NCBI GenBank assembly: GCA_030613245.1
Contig: JAUWMI010000039.1
Location: forward strand, 1 to 40,179
DNA: 40,179 nt
Direction of reading: 5' to 3'
DNA from: Candidatus Sumerlaeota bacterium
Lineage (GTDB): Bacteria > Sumerlaeota > Sumerlaeia > MWCT01 > JAUWMI01
Shown here: one piece after another, positions 1 through 8,053 of the stretch
Layout: the number at the start of each line of letters is the position of its first letter
Numbering within the stretch: position 1 is the first letter of the stretch
Notes under the pieces: generated by a model
Seen by the model: the letters and a program-made list of their open reading frames with translations, nothing else
Databases searched by the model: none
What the model was told of the DNA's origin: nothing
Program-made: the position numbers and the translations under genes

Positions 1-410
1 ACCGGTCCACTACCATCGAACTCGCCAAATCGTTTTGCATACCAACCGGAAATGATCTGGCCGCCCTGGGGAGTGCTACCCGTGAACCCAGAACCATTTA
101 TCGCCACCACCACATCATATCTATATAAACCCCACTCTTGCCCCCAATAGCCAATGGTATCGTCATAGCGGTTTGCCATACCGCTCACTGTCTCTCGTCC
201 GCTTACCAGTTTACCCTGTGCTATGCAGCTATCCATCATGCAGCTCGTATTACTTCTGTCGTATCTGGCAACAAATACGTTGTTCGGGTCAGTGAGTGTG
301 AACTCTTGATAGTCAATTCCGGGTGCAACTGCTTGCCATTGAGCAAAGACGATGGTGCAAGAAACTAAAAAGTAGAAGATGATTGTAAATAAAGAAATTT
401 TTTGTCGCAT
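1..410 (-). CDS. Phosphodiester glycosidase (NAGPA/DUF2233-like) family protein, N-terminal part, cut by the window edge
   Basis: An uninterrupted frame runs from an ATG at 408-410 off the left edge: 136 codons, no stop. The product starts MRQKISLFTIIFYFLVSC and continues to an FAQW junction, a typical Sec signal peptide of about 23 residues, so the protein is exported. After it come WQAVAPGIDYQEF and, near residue 105, VVVAINGSGF. These resemble the opening strand and the conserved v-x-INGGfF element of the phosphodiester glycosidase fold (NAGPA/DUF2233), whose members cleave or bind sugar-phosphodiester substrates. GAAGGAGA lies about 8 nt upstream, a strong ribosome binding site that fixes the start. 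The C-terminal half with most catalytic residues is outside the window. Export is well supported; the family call rests on two short motifs. It is 300 bp downstream of the Wzt-like gene on the same strand, and no functional link is visible. Confidence 0.6.
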   Translation of the reverse strand, partial: MRQKISLFTIIFYFLVSCTIVFAQWQAVAPGIDYQEFTLTDPNNVFVARYDRSNTSCMMDSCIAQGKLVSGRETVSGMANRYDDTIGYWGQEWGLYRYDVVVAINGSGFTGSTPQGGQIISGWYAKRFGEFDGSGP

Positions 411-710
411 TTTGGTATCTTCTCCTTCGCTTATGTAATGTGCGTCTTTAGAATTATTGCCTTCGGCAACAGGGAAGAAACTCTCTATTACCCGGGCGCT
501 ACAGTGTTTCGTTATCTATGTCTACCGGCTCTATAAGAGACTGAGTTGTTACCCACATCCAGGCCGTTCTGCTCCCACGTTGAAGCTCAATGCTATCGCT
601 GGAGAATCATGCTGTCAAATACAATCCCCTGTTTTTGTGCCGGGTTTGGCATCGGGTAGGATGCCCGCGGCCTCAGGATAATTGGGGAACAAGATGATTG
701 AACCCATTTT
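411..710. other. Non-coding interval of 300 bp
   Basis: Apart from the ribosome binding site of the leftward gene at its left end, I see no reading frame with coding character, no clear promoter and no hairpin followed by T residues. It separates two genes on the same strand, so a promoter for the left gene is expected here but cannot be pinned down. Confidence 0.4.
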
Positions 711-1946
711 TCAATGGAGCAGTTCCCAGTGGCAGGGAAGATCGGCAACAAAGCCGGAATAAGGAAAGTTCTCGGTGCGCACTTCAAAGCAGTCCTGCTG
801 CGCACGCACGTCATAAACCTGGTCCGGCGCGCGTTCGTTAACCACGCGCACGCTGACTATGTATTTTCCTTTCATAAGCCTCAGCGCATCGAAGTGAATT
901 TTTAGAAGGAAGGATGGAGCGGCATGGCCTATCTCAAGCCCGGCCTGGCGCGATGAGAAGTCGTAGACAAGCACGCCGTCCTCTCGCATGATCACGAGTT
1001 CAAGCAGCGGATGCTCAAGCGCTGGCGGACAGGAAAACTCGATCTCAATGCATGCAGGCTCGCCGGTTTGAAACAGTGTGCACTCACCGCCCTTGCCATC
1101 GCGAAGGATGACGCGCCTGATGATCCGTGCTTCTGCGTGCACTGATGGCACAGCTAGAGTTGGCACGGGCTCAGGCTTCTCCGCCCATTGCACTACCCGG
1201 TGCGGGAATGACTTTGCGTAGAGCACCCGGCGATACTGGAGCGCAACGTCGGACGACGGCCCAAGCGTCCGCACGCGGCCGTGATCCAGCCAGAGTATTT
1301 CGTCGCAGATATCGCGCGCGGTATCTATCTGATGCGTGACGAGCAGAACCGTCTTGCCCCGCTCGCGGAACTCCTGAATCTTGTTGAACGACTTCATCTG
1401 AAATTCCGCATCTCCTACTGCTAGAATCTCGTCAATCAGAAGAATATCCGGGTCAACGTTTACGGCAATGGAGAAGCCAAGGCGCGTTTCCATGCCGGAG
1501 GAAAAATACTTGAGTGGCGTGTAGAGAAATCGTTCGAGCCCGGAAAAGGCAATAATAGCGGGAAGGCGCTCAAGGATCATTTGTTTTGATAGACCAAGGA
1601 GTGCACTGTTGAGGAAAATGTTCTCCATAGCTGTAAGATCAGGGTGGAACCCGGCGCCGAGTTCTAGCAACGCTGCCACTTTTCCATTTACCCGGACTGC
1701 GCCAGTGGTTGGTTCGGTAATTCCTCCAATGATCTTAAGAAGCGTACTCTTTCCAGAGCCATTATCTCCGACGATGCCAAACATTGACCCTCTGCGTACT
1801 GTGAATGAGATGTCACGGAGGGCCCAGAACGGCTCAGCGCGGCGAAACGAGATAGCTTTATGGAGCCAGCGCGAGAAGCGACGGCTGGGAGGCCGGGTTG
1901 GGCGATAGTATTGCTTTGATACGCAGTCAAGTGTTAAGGCATCCAT
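711..1946 (-). CDS. Wzt/TagH-like polysaccharide ABC exporter ATP-binding protein with C-terminal sugar-binding domain
   Basis: 411 aa. Residues about 1-250 form an ABC ATPase: Walker A GDNGSGKS at 60-67, a signature-like FSSGM at 148-152, Walker B ILLIDE at 168-173 and the switch His in VTHQ near 205. The LELGAGFHPDLTAMENI stretch and the LAVGDAEFQ after Walker B are typical of the O-antigen/teichoic-acid exporter subfamily. Residues about 265-411 form a separate beta-rich domain like the Wzt C-terminal domain, which in E. coli O8/O9a recognises the modified non-reducing end of the glycan. The inferred role is to energise export of a finished polysaccharide across the inner membrane. The partner permease (Wzm/TagG) is normally the adjacent gene but is absent from this window. 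The start ATG has only a modest AGAAAGAG ahead of it. Confidence 0.9.
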   Translation of the reverse strand: MDALTLDCVSKQYYRPTRPPSRRFSRWLHKAISFRRAEPFWALRDISFTVRRGSMFGIVGDNGSGKSTLLKIIGGITEPTTGAVRVNGKVAALLELGAGFHPDLTAMENIFLNSALLGLSKQMILERLPAIIAFSGLERFLYTPLKYFSSGMETRLGFSIAVNVDPDILLIDEILAVGDAEFQMKSFNKIQEFRERGKTVLLVTHQIDTARDICDEILWLDHGRVRTLGPSSDVALQYRRVLYAKSFPHRVVQWAEKPEPVPTLAVPSVHAEARIIRRVILRDGKGGECTLFQTGEPACIEIEFSCPPALEHPLLELVIMREDGVLVYDFSSRQAGLEIGHAAPSFLLKIHFDALRLMKGKYIVSVRVVNERAPDQVYDVRAQQDCFEVRTENFPYSGFVADLPCHWELLH

Positions 1947-2321
1947 CGTACGCTCTTTCTATGTGTCGTGTCAGCAGATAACCACCAAACAAAGCAGCAT
2001 ACAAAATACGGAAAAGGGGCAGGCCTTTCGTCTAAGTACTTTTCTTTTTCGGCAAAAACAATGCAGAGAAGAATGGCGTCGGCGGACCCATTGATCAAAT
2101 CCTGGCGCGACAAAAGATTTTAATTGCCTTTATGAATGGAGCCATGTCACCATAACGCCCGAATTATAATGAGGTGAAAATTTGCCGGGTCGGAAGTTTT
2201 GTCTTTTTTTCACGTGAGATTTGCTGTAATATTAATTATAGTGATCTTCTCACGTGCAATGCTACAACAATTCCGCGATAGTTACCCTTAATCTCCAAGA
2301 GCCATTACTCAGACAAACGGT
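1947..2321. other. Divergent intergenic region (375 bp)
   Basis: This lies between the leftward Wzt-like gene and the rightward radical SAM gene, so it must hold both promoters. I see a TATAAT hexamer at 2165-2170 without a good -35 at 17 bp, a T-rich run at 2204-2210 and the inverted repeat listed separately at 2208-2259. No plausible coding frame was found. Confidence 0.5.
2208..2259. promoter_or_regulatory. Operator-like inverted repeat (CACGTGAGA / TCTCACGTG)
   Basis: Arms 2211-2219 and 2248-2256 are perfect 9-bp inverted repeats. Extending to 2208 and 2259 gives 11 of 12 matching positions. The two CACGTG cores are centred 40 bp apart. The 28 bp between the arms are strongly AT-rich and contain a central ATTAAT palindrome exactly on the symmetry axis (2233.5). 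The geometry suits a protein-binding site with dyad symmetry around or beside a promoter better than a terminator, because the loop is long and no T tract follows. It lies 63 bp upstream of the radical SAM start. Nothing in the window identifies a regulator. Confidence 0.4.
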
Positions 2322-3233
2322 ATGTCTAAAGCTGCCTATTTACAACCCGTTCGCGACGACACGTTGACAGAGCGAGTAGCGCAGGCCAATGAGCTATTGC
2401 GCTGCTGCACCCTGTGTCCCCACGAATGCCAGGTAGATCGCACAAACCACGAGAGAGGACGCTGCCGATCCGAGGCCATTCCACTGATCTCCAGCTACAA
2501 CGTGCATTTTGGAGAAGAGCCTCCTTTGATAGGGACACACGGATCAGGTACGATCTTCTTCACCAACTGCACGATGCGCTGCGTTTACTGCCAGAATTAT
2601 CCTATCAGTCAGCTTGGACACGGAGAAGCATATCCAGTCGCCAAGCTGGCGCGTATATTTCTGAAGCTGCAAAAGCACGGATGCCACAATATCAATTTTG
2701 TCACACCGGCCCATTTTGTTCCCCAGATTCTCCAGGCGCTGGAAATGGCTGTCAACGAGGGATTCCATCTGCCACTTGTGTACAATACCAGCGGGTATGA
2801 ATCGCTTGCAACCCTTAAGTTGCTGGATGGTATCATTGACATTTATCTCCCTGACATTCGATATAGCGATAATAGTCACGCGCAGGCGTATTCAAAGGTA
2901 GAGAATTACGTCGAGCACAATCGCGCAGCGCTGAAGGAGATGTATCGCCAAGTTGGGCTGCTCGAGTGCGACGAGAGTGGCGTAGCCCGGCGCGGGATGA
3001 TTGTCCGCCATCTCGTGCTGCCGGAGAAGATTGCAGGCTCAGAAGAGGCGCTCCAGTTTCTGGCGAATGAATTGTCGCCACGACTTCACGTCGCCCTGAT
3101 GAGTCAATACTTCCCGGCATACAATGCACCGGATCATCCTCCTTTGGATCGTAAAATTACCCGCGAAGAATATGAGCAGATCGTTCATTTGTATAAGCGT
3201 CTCGGTTTCAACGGGTGGATTCAGGCCACCTGA
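2322..3233 (+). CDS. Radical SAM protein of the PflA-like COG1313 family
   Basis: 303 aa. The TNCTMRCVYCQNY segment holds the CX3CX2C [4Fe-4S]/SAM motif at C83, C87 and C90. A second cysteine set precedes it (C28, C29, C32, C36 and C48, in CCTLCPHEC and GRCRS), the N-terminal pattern of the PflA-like (PflX/COG1313) proteins rather than true pyruvate-formate-lyase activase. No glycyl radical enzyme is encoded nearby, so the partner is unknown; the family is poorly characterised. Length is normal for the family. The ATG at 2322 is the only start, since an in-frame TAA lies just upstream; its Shine-Dalgarno is weak. It is the first rightward gene after the divergent region with the inverted repeat, and a small membrane protein gene follows 79 bp later. 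Confidence 0.85.
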   Translation: MSKAAYLQPVRDDTLTERVAQANELLRCCTLCPHECQVDRTNHERGRCRSEAIPLISSYNVHFGEEPPLIGTHGSGTIFFTNCTMRCVYCQNYPISQLGHGEAYPVAKLARIFLKLQKHGCHNINFVTPAHFVPQILQALEMAVNEGFHLPLVYNTSGYESLATLKLLDGIIDIYLPDIRYSDNSHAQAYSKVENYVEHNRAALKEMYRQVGLLECDESGVARRGMIVRHLVLPEKIAGSEEALQFLANELSPRLHVALMSQYFPAYNAPDHPPLDRKITREEYEQIVHLYKRLGFNGWIQAT

Positions 3234-3312
3234 GCCGACGAAAAGATAAGAATTCAGCATTGTTGAGACTCCTCCATAATGTACCAATTAATCTCGGTCA
3301 TGGAGGACGAGT

Positions 3313-3693
3313 GTGGTGCAAGCCCATCTTTACCTGATCAGCTTCTTCGTGGGCACGCTCTGGTCAATCATTGCGGGCATTTTTAGTCCGTTTCTGGATG
3401 AATCGACTAGCGAGCGTGAGAATTCGGGCAACGTAGCTCCTGCACGCGGTTCTGATGTGGCGCGACCTGAGCCGGGTGGACTTGCCCCGCTGTTGCCGAT
3501 GATGATTGCTGCATTTCTGGCGCTCTTTGGGCTTGTGGGAATCATCTGCCTTGACATTCTCCACACCTCTTTTGCCACAAGTCTTGTCCTTGCATTCCCT
3601 ATCGCACTCGCTTCAACTACCGCCATCTTCTTCTTCCTCAAAGCCACATACTCAGACTATATGCGTCAGTTTAAATCGCACGATGATGGATAA
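3313..3693 (+). CDS. Small three-helix membrane protein, function unknown
   Basis: 126 aa. Hydrophobic segments at about 6-24, 58-80 and 87-110 are likely transmembrane helices. Between the first and second lies a polar, Ser/Glu/Arg/Pro-rich stretch (about 29-56). The C-terminus is short and polar (DYMRQFKSHDDG). I recognise no family. It starts with GTG at 3313 (a second GTG at 3316 is also possible); GGAGG at 3302-3306 sits 6 nt upstream, which supports it as a real gene. It could be co-transcribed with the radical SAM gene upstream, but the 79-bp gap leaves that open. Confidence 0.65.
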   Translation: MVQAHLYLISFFVGTLWSIIAGIFSPFLDESTSERENSGNVAPARGSDVARPEPGGLAPLLPMMIAAFLALFGLVGIICLDILHTSFATSLVLAFPIALASTTAIFFFLKATYSDYMRQFKSHDDG

Positions 3694-3875
3694 CCGAATC
3701 TCCAATCCGTACAGCCTCTGCAATAAGTATTATTCCACCATTCTCTGATTCCCCTACCTGCGCCGCGGTCTCGCTGCTTCGGAGCTCATCCGTCTCATCA
3801 GAGAGAGTAGGATAATAATCCCAGATCCTATCCGGGCATGTGCAGATAATGGCCATCTTGATGGGGCAGATTTTG

Positions 3876-5018
3876 TTACCAGAAGGAAAAGTAGCGAAAG
3901 GTGTGAAAAAGCCAGTTGCCGTGGAGACGGCCTGCCATGAAGCCCATTTCACGCACGAGATAAAGCCAATTGTAGCGGGCACGCTCCGGATCTACGAGCC
4001 GGCACCAGGGAAGTGTGACCAGGCATTTCATGAATCGGCGGTATGCCCAACCACGGATCCAGAGCATGCGTCGAAACTTGCGGGGCGCAAACCGGGCCCG
4101 ATGCTTCATGTACAGCCGCACTTCTGCCTTCCCGTATTTGAAAAACTGAAAGTATAGATCAACTGCGGTAAGACGATGATGGTGATACACAATGGCGTCG
4201 TGAGCATAAGCAAAGACGCAACCATGCGCATGCAGGCGCCAGCCAAGGTCGTCGTCTTCTGCTGCGGCCTGGTCAAACGCAACGTCAAATCCGTCCACCA
4301 CGTCGAGGATTTTCTTTTTAAACAGAGCATTAGCTGTGATAATGAACGGCAAAGGCAGCATGATACCTTGAGTTGCGGCTTCCTGGTTCATCATGCCTTC
4401 GGCCTCAACAAATCGGGCAATGTGTGTTGACACTGCATTGACGATACGGCCTCCTACGGCATCGCTTTTGCTCTCTTCTGCAGTGCGAACGAGCCTGGTC
4501 AGCCAGTCTGGGGCGACCTGACAGTCTGAGTCGGTAAAAGCAATATATTCTCCCCGGGCCTCGTGGATTCCACGATTTCGCGCAGCAGCGGCTCCGCGTT
4601 GTTCCTCGCTCAGCACCCTTACCGGATAGCGCGATGCAATCACGACCGTGCTATCACTTGACCCATTATCCACAATAATGATCTCCAGCTTTTCGCGAGG
4701 ATACTGCAGATTCAGCAGCGATTCAATGCAGCCAGCAATTGTTTCCCGGCTATTGTATGCAGGCACAACGACGGTTACTGATGGCCAGGCGTCTGCTGGG
4801 AGGTGTTCAGCTGAAGGACGTTCAGCCGGAGGGACTACTTCACCTAATTTTGCTGAAGGGCGCGAAACGTCGGTCTTGAGAATCCGCCTGGTCTGATGCC
4901 GCGGCCAGAAAAATGAGACAATTGGATAGCTCACAGCAGCAATGGCCAGGTAAATGAGGACGCCTAGCGGCCGAAGCACTGCATCAATGGTGAGAACAAT
5001 AGGGCTGGGATGTTTCAT
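3876..5018 (-). CDS. Membrane-anchored family 2 glycosyltransferase
   Basis: 380 aa. An N-terminal hydrophobic segment (about 13-38) is followed by a GT-A domain: VTVVVPAYNS at 81-90, VDNGSSD at 116-122 for UDP-sugar binding, the metal-binding TDSD at 162-165, and an acidic EDDDLGWRL near 254-262 matching the ED of the catalytic base region. An aromatic, basic C-terminal region (about 290-380) may lie on the membrane. It probably transfers an activated sugar in envelope polysaccharide or glycolipid synthesis; donor and acceptor cannot be read from sequence. It lies 13 bp downstream of the GT4 gene and is surely co-transcribed with it. Its C-terminal end faces the small membrane protein gene across a 182-bp convergent gap with no obvious terminator. 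Confidence 0.88.
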   Translation of the reverse strand: MKHPSPIVLTIDAVLRPLGVLIYLAIAAVSYPIVSFFWPRHQTRRILKTDVSRPSAKLGEVVPPAERPSAEHLPADAWPSVTVVVPAYNSRETIAGCIESLLNLQYPREKLEIIIVDNGSSDSTVVIASRYPVRVLSEEQRGAAAARNRGIHEARGEYIAFTDSDCQVAPDWLTRLVRTAEESKSDAVGGRIVNAVSTHIARFVEAEGMMNQEAATQGIMLPLPFIITANALFKKKILDVVDGFDVAFDQAAAEDDDLGWRLHAHGCVFAYAHDAIVYHHHRLTAVDLYFQFFKYGKAEVRLYMKHRARFAPRKFRRMLWIRGWAYRRFMKCLVTLPWCRLVDPERARYNWLYLVREMGFMAGRLHGNWLFHTFRYFSFW

Positions 5019-5031
5019 AAGCTGTTCCGGA

Positions 5032-6126
5032 TCAGTTCGAGCCCGGGTGGGATCGAAGTCCGCCGAGCCGCTGCAGAATGACCTGCCTTAATTTCGCATA
5101 GTCAGTGACGAGGTCAAAATGCTTTTCGATTGTGAAACTGGCATTTTCAGAAATCCGCCGCCGCACCTCCGGCGATGCATAAATCTCCAAAATTTTCTGT
5201 GCCGCCTCTTTGGGCTTCGTTGGATCAATAATCACCAGGTTTTGGCGATCACGAAATTCAGAGCGCTGAATGGCGGAGCTGGATACGTGAAGACAGATCA
5301 TGCCAGCAGCCATAGCCTCCAGCAGGCATGTGCGCAGCTCAGTATCGCCCTGGGTATCGGCGGCGTTGAGCTGAGCTACGTGGAAATCAGCTTCCGCCAT
5401 GAGTACCTTCAGCCGGTCGAGATCCACACGACCCAGCCACGTTACATCCGGCCGCTCAAGGAACGCGCGTAATTGTTTCTTGATGCGTATCTCTTTGCGG
5501 GAGGCGGAAAGGCCGAACAGTTTAAAGTACGTTGGATATAGGTTGCCTGCGACAGTCATTGACACTGGGATGCGCTGCTTTACTTCGTCCAATATGGGAG
5601 CAAAGCGCTCGAGTCCATGCCACCAGAGTAGCTCTCCGTGGTAGAAAAACCGAATTCCATCTGATCGGGCTGCTGTGTCGGGTTTTGCAGATGATGTCCA
5701 TTGGTCGCGTTGCGGACAATTCGCGATGTGATGCACTTTGCGCATGCTCACAAAATAACGGCGAGGAATGTGCGTGCGCGTGTGAATCACAATCAGACAG
5801 GTGGCCAGTCGTACAAGCACAAAGTTGACCAGATACAGAAGGGTACGGAAGAGCCACCGGTCGCATAAATCCACCGGGTCTATGCTCATAAAGAGGTATA
5901 CGGGCGTTCTGACAAGGCGTGCGTAAAGCAGGCTCAAAAAGACCTTGGGAATATACCGAGGGGCATCGGTTTTATTGTAATTGAGTACGACGAAATCTGC
6001 CGAACGACTCTGCTTGATAAATGCGCCAAAGGCGTACAGCTTTTCGACGCCCCATCCCTCCTCGCGCATCTTCTCCGCCCAGCTGTGAACAATCCTATCA
6101 ATCGGCAAAAAGAACAAGGCCTGCAT
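5032..6126 (-). CDS. Family 4-like (group 1) glycosyltransferase, divergent N-terminus
   Basis: 364 aa. The C-terminal half has the GT-B nucleotide-sugar domain: GIRFFYHGELLWWHGLERF near 157-174, TWLGRVDLDRL near 229-239, and an acidic residue paired with Glu (E263 and E270 in ELRTCLLEAMAAG), resembling the E-x7-E of GT4 enzymes. The N-terminal acceptor domain is poorly conserved and contains a hydrophobic patch around 62-115 that may associate with the membrane. It probably adds a sugar to an envelope glycan. It is paired with the GT2 gene 13 bp downstream. The start ATG is preceded by TAGGGAT. It lacks the features of BshA that I would expect if it belonged to bacillithiol synthesis with the upstream bshC, so I do not call it BshA. 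Confidence 0.75.
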   Translation of the reverse strand: MQALFFLPIDRIVHSWAEKMREEGWGVEKLYAFGAFIKQSRSADFVVLNYNKTDAPRYIPKVFLSLLYARLVRTPVYLFMSIDPVDLCDRWLFRTLLYLVNFVLVRLATCLIVIHTRTHIPRRYFVSMRKVHHIANCPQRDQWTSSAKPDTAARSDGIRFFYHGELLWWHGLERFAPILDEVKQRIPVSMTVAGNLYPTYFKLFGLSASRKEIRIKKQLRAFLERPDVTWLGRVDLDRLKVLMAEADFHVAQLNAADTQGDTELRTCLLEAMAAGMICLHVSSSAIQRSEFRDRQNLVIIDPTKPKEAAQKILEIYASPEVRRRISENASFTIEKHFDLVTDYAKLRQVILQRLGGLRSHPGSN

Positions 6127-6284
6127 TGGCCATCCCTATTGGCTTGGATATGTGAAACACGATTCTGGAATGTAGCGGGAGCGCGGAGGGCAATCAAGCA
6201 TTTTTCATGTGGCGGTTCAAAGGCAACCACTCAATGAAGCACGCAGAGCGGACATCCGCAAGGATACCTGGGGCATGACACCCA

Positions 6285-7964
6285 TCAATTTCTCATGCCA
6301 GTGCCTCGCGCAAAGAGGCCTGGAAATTGTACCGGAAGCGTTCCCTTGGCTTGGCGCTTGCCGCAGAGCACTTCGGCAACCGCAACCTGCGACCCGAGTG
6401 ATCTATCGTATGCGCAAAGGAATGTGTCCACTTCAGGGATTTGCAAGAGTACATAAGGACTTCCGAAAGAGACCAGGGTGAGCGGCTTCTTCAGATTCAG
6501 CAAGTCACGGACGAATTTGATCGCTGCATCGTCCTCGATCTGAATCCAAGAGAAGCTGGCAACAATGATTCCATCCACCTCTTTTGCCGCGGAAAGAATC
6601 TTCTTGCGGCCATCTTCATCTCCATTGGCCGTCAATGTTTTAACCTCAACACCTTTATGGAAGCCCTGCATGGCATCTCCAAAATACTCGTGCACGCGTG
6701 AAAACCAGCCAGCTCGCTGAGCCGAGACATTGACCACGAGATACTTGCGGTCAGGCAGAAGGGGCAAGGTTCCTTTGCCCTTTTTGACAATAGTAATGGC
6801 GCGGCGGGCGATCTCCTTTGCCTGGGCTTGATGCTCAGGTGTACCTACGAGCTCAGACACTCGGGCAACGTCTACCGTAGCCTGTTTGTGCAAGCCAAGA
6901 CGCGTTTTCGCAGCGAGAATCCTGCGCACAGAAAGATCAATCCGCTCGGTGCTGATCTCTCCTCGTTCGACTGCCTCGAGAATCGCCTTAATTGCTTTCT
7001 GAACCACGCGCGGTGTCAGCACAATATCCAGGCCAGCCTTTACGCCCAACACTGCTGCATCTTCATCGCTATAATGATCTGTAATGCCGCGCATGCCGTA
7101 TGAGTCTGATACGAGCAGTCCTTTGAACCCAAGATGATCACGCAACAGGCCGGTCATAACCTTAGGCGATACCGTTGCAGGGCCAGGGCTAGGGTCAAGC
7201 GCGGGCATCCAGAGGTGGGCAGTCATAATCGAAGCGAGGTCGGCCGTCTTGATGGCCGCAGCGTATGGCGCGAGATCAACCCGTTCAATTTCGTCGCGGT
7301 CACGCAGCACCACGGGCATGGTACGATGAGAATCTGCGCGAGTGGCTCCGTGGCCTGGGAAATGCTTTGCAGTGGCGAGCACTCCGTGTTCCTGAAGACC
7401 CTTGATATAAGCACAAGCCATGCGGCTGACCAGCGCTACGTCGTCGCCGTAGGAACGCGTACTGATTATGGGGTTGGCGGACTCGACATTGACATCCACG
7501 ACCGGCGAGAAGTCATAATTCACGCCGACGGCGCGGGCCTCAATTGCAGTCACCCTTCCGCATTGATACGCAAGATCCGGATCGCCAGTTGCGCCGAGCG
7601 CCATGTTGGAAGGGAAATCCGTGCCCCCAGGGGAACGATCACCAATCCCGGACTCGTAGTCTGCAGCGAAAAGGAGCGGAATGCGTGAGAGCTCCTGGAG
7701 GGCGTTAGTAGCACGTGCAAGCGACAGTGCGTCAATCCTGCTGACGAAAAATCCACCGAGGTGGAACTCCTTTACCATCTGTTCTGATGCAATGGGCCGG
7801 TACCAGGTGATAATCATCTGCCCTACCTTTTCCTCAAGGCTCATCCCCTTGAGCGTTTCTTCCACCCATGCCGTATCAGGAGGAAGCAATTTTTCTGCAC
7901 CGATGGTCGGAAGTATCATCAGTGAGACTAGTACGAAGAAAAGAACTGTACATTTTCCAGACAT
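6285..7964 (-). CDS. Exported beta-N-acetylhexosaminidase-like glycoside hydrolase family 3 (NagZ-like)
   Basis: 559 aa from ATG 7964, chosen because AGGGG precedes it by about 8 nt and it opens directly into a signal peptide (SGKCTVLFFVLVSLMILPT, cleavage after IGA at residue 23). A longer frame reaches 8075 but would bury that signal behind 37 charged residues. The GH3 domain carries the NagZ hallmark KHFPGHGATRADSH with the His/Asp general acid-base pair (D211, H213) and the nucleophile Asp in VSDSYGM (D287). A second domain (about 390-559) matches the GH3 C-terminal domain. The enzyme is expected to remove terminal beta-GlcNAc from muropeptides or chitin fragments. It has no lipobox, so it is soluble in the periplasm or secreted, unlike cytoplasmic NagZ of enterobacteria. 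The symporter gene lies 89 bp upstream in the same direction. Confidence 0.88.
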   Translation of the reverse strand: MSGKCTVLFFVLVSLMILPTIGAEKLLPPDTAWVEETLKGMSLEEKVGQMIITWYRPIASEQMVKEFHLGGFFVSRIDALSLARATNALQELSRIPLLFAADYESGIGDRSPGGTDFPSNMALGATGDPDLAYQCGRVTAIEARAVGVNYDFSPVVDVNVESANPIISTRSYGDDVALVSRMACAYIKGLQEHGVLATAKHFPGHGATRADSHRTMPVVLRDRDEIERVDLAPYAAAIKTADLASIMTAHLWMPALDPSPGPATVSPKVMTGLLRDHLGFKGLLVSDSYGMRGITDHYSDEDAAVLGVKAGLDIVLTPRVVQKAIKAILEAVERGEISTERIDLSVRRILAAKTRLGLHKQATVDVARVSELVGTPEHQAQAKEIARRAITIVKKGKGTLPLLPDRKYLVVNVSAQRAGWFSRVHEYFGDAMQGFHKGVEVKTLTANGDEDGRKKILSAAKEVDGIIVASFSWIQIEDDAAIKFVRDLLNLKKPLTLVSFGSPYVLLQIPEVDTFLCAYDRSLGSQVAVAEVLCGKRQAKGTLPVQFPGLFARGTGMRN

Positions 7965-8053
7965 GATTGTCGCCCCTTTTGGGAGATTCCGCGTAATGCG
8001 AGAGCCAGGATATTTTTTCCTGCGCGCATTAGCGGGATAAGAATCCTGTTCTC

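Noticed and set aside
3671-3982. Leftward frame of 103 codons between the small membrane protein and GT2 genes
   Set aside because: It overlaps the ends of two better-supported genes, lacks a ribosome binding site and has no recognisable domain.
5032-6126. GT4 gene as BshA
   Set aside because: It lacks the conserved N-terminal domain of BshA and is paired with a GT2, so surface glycan synthesis is more likely.
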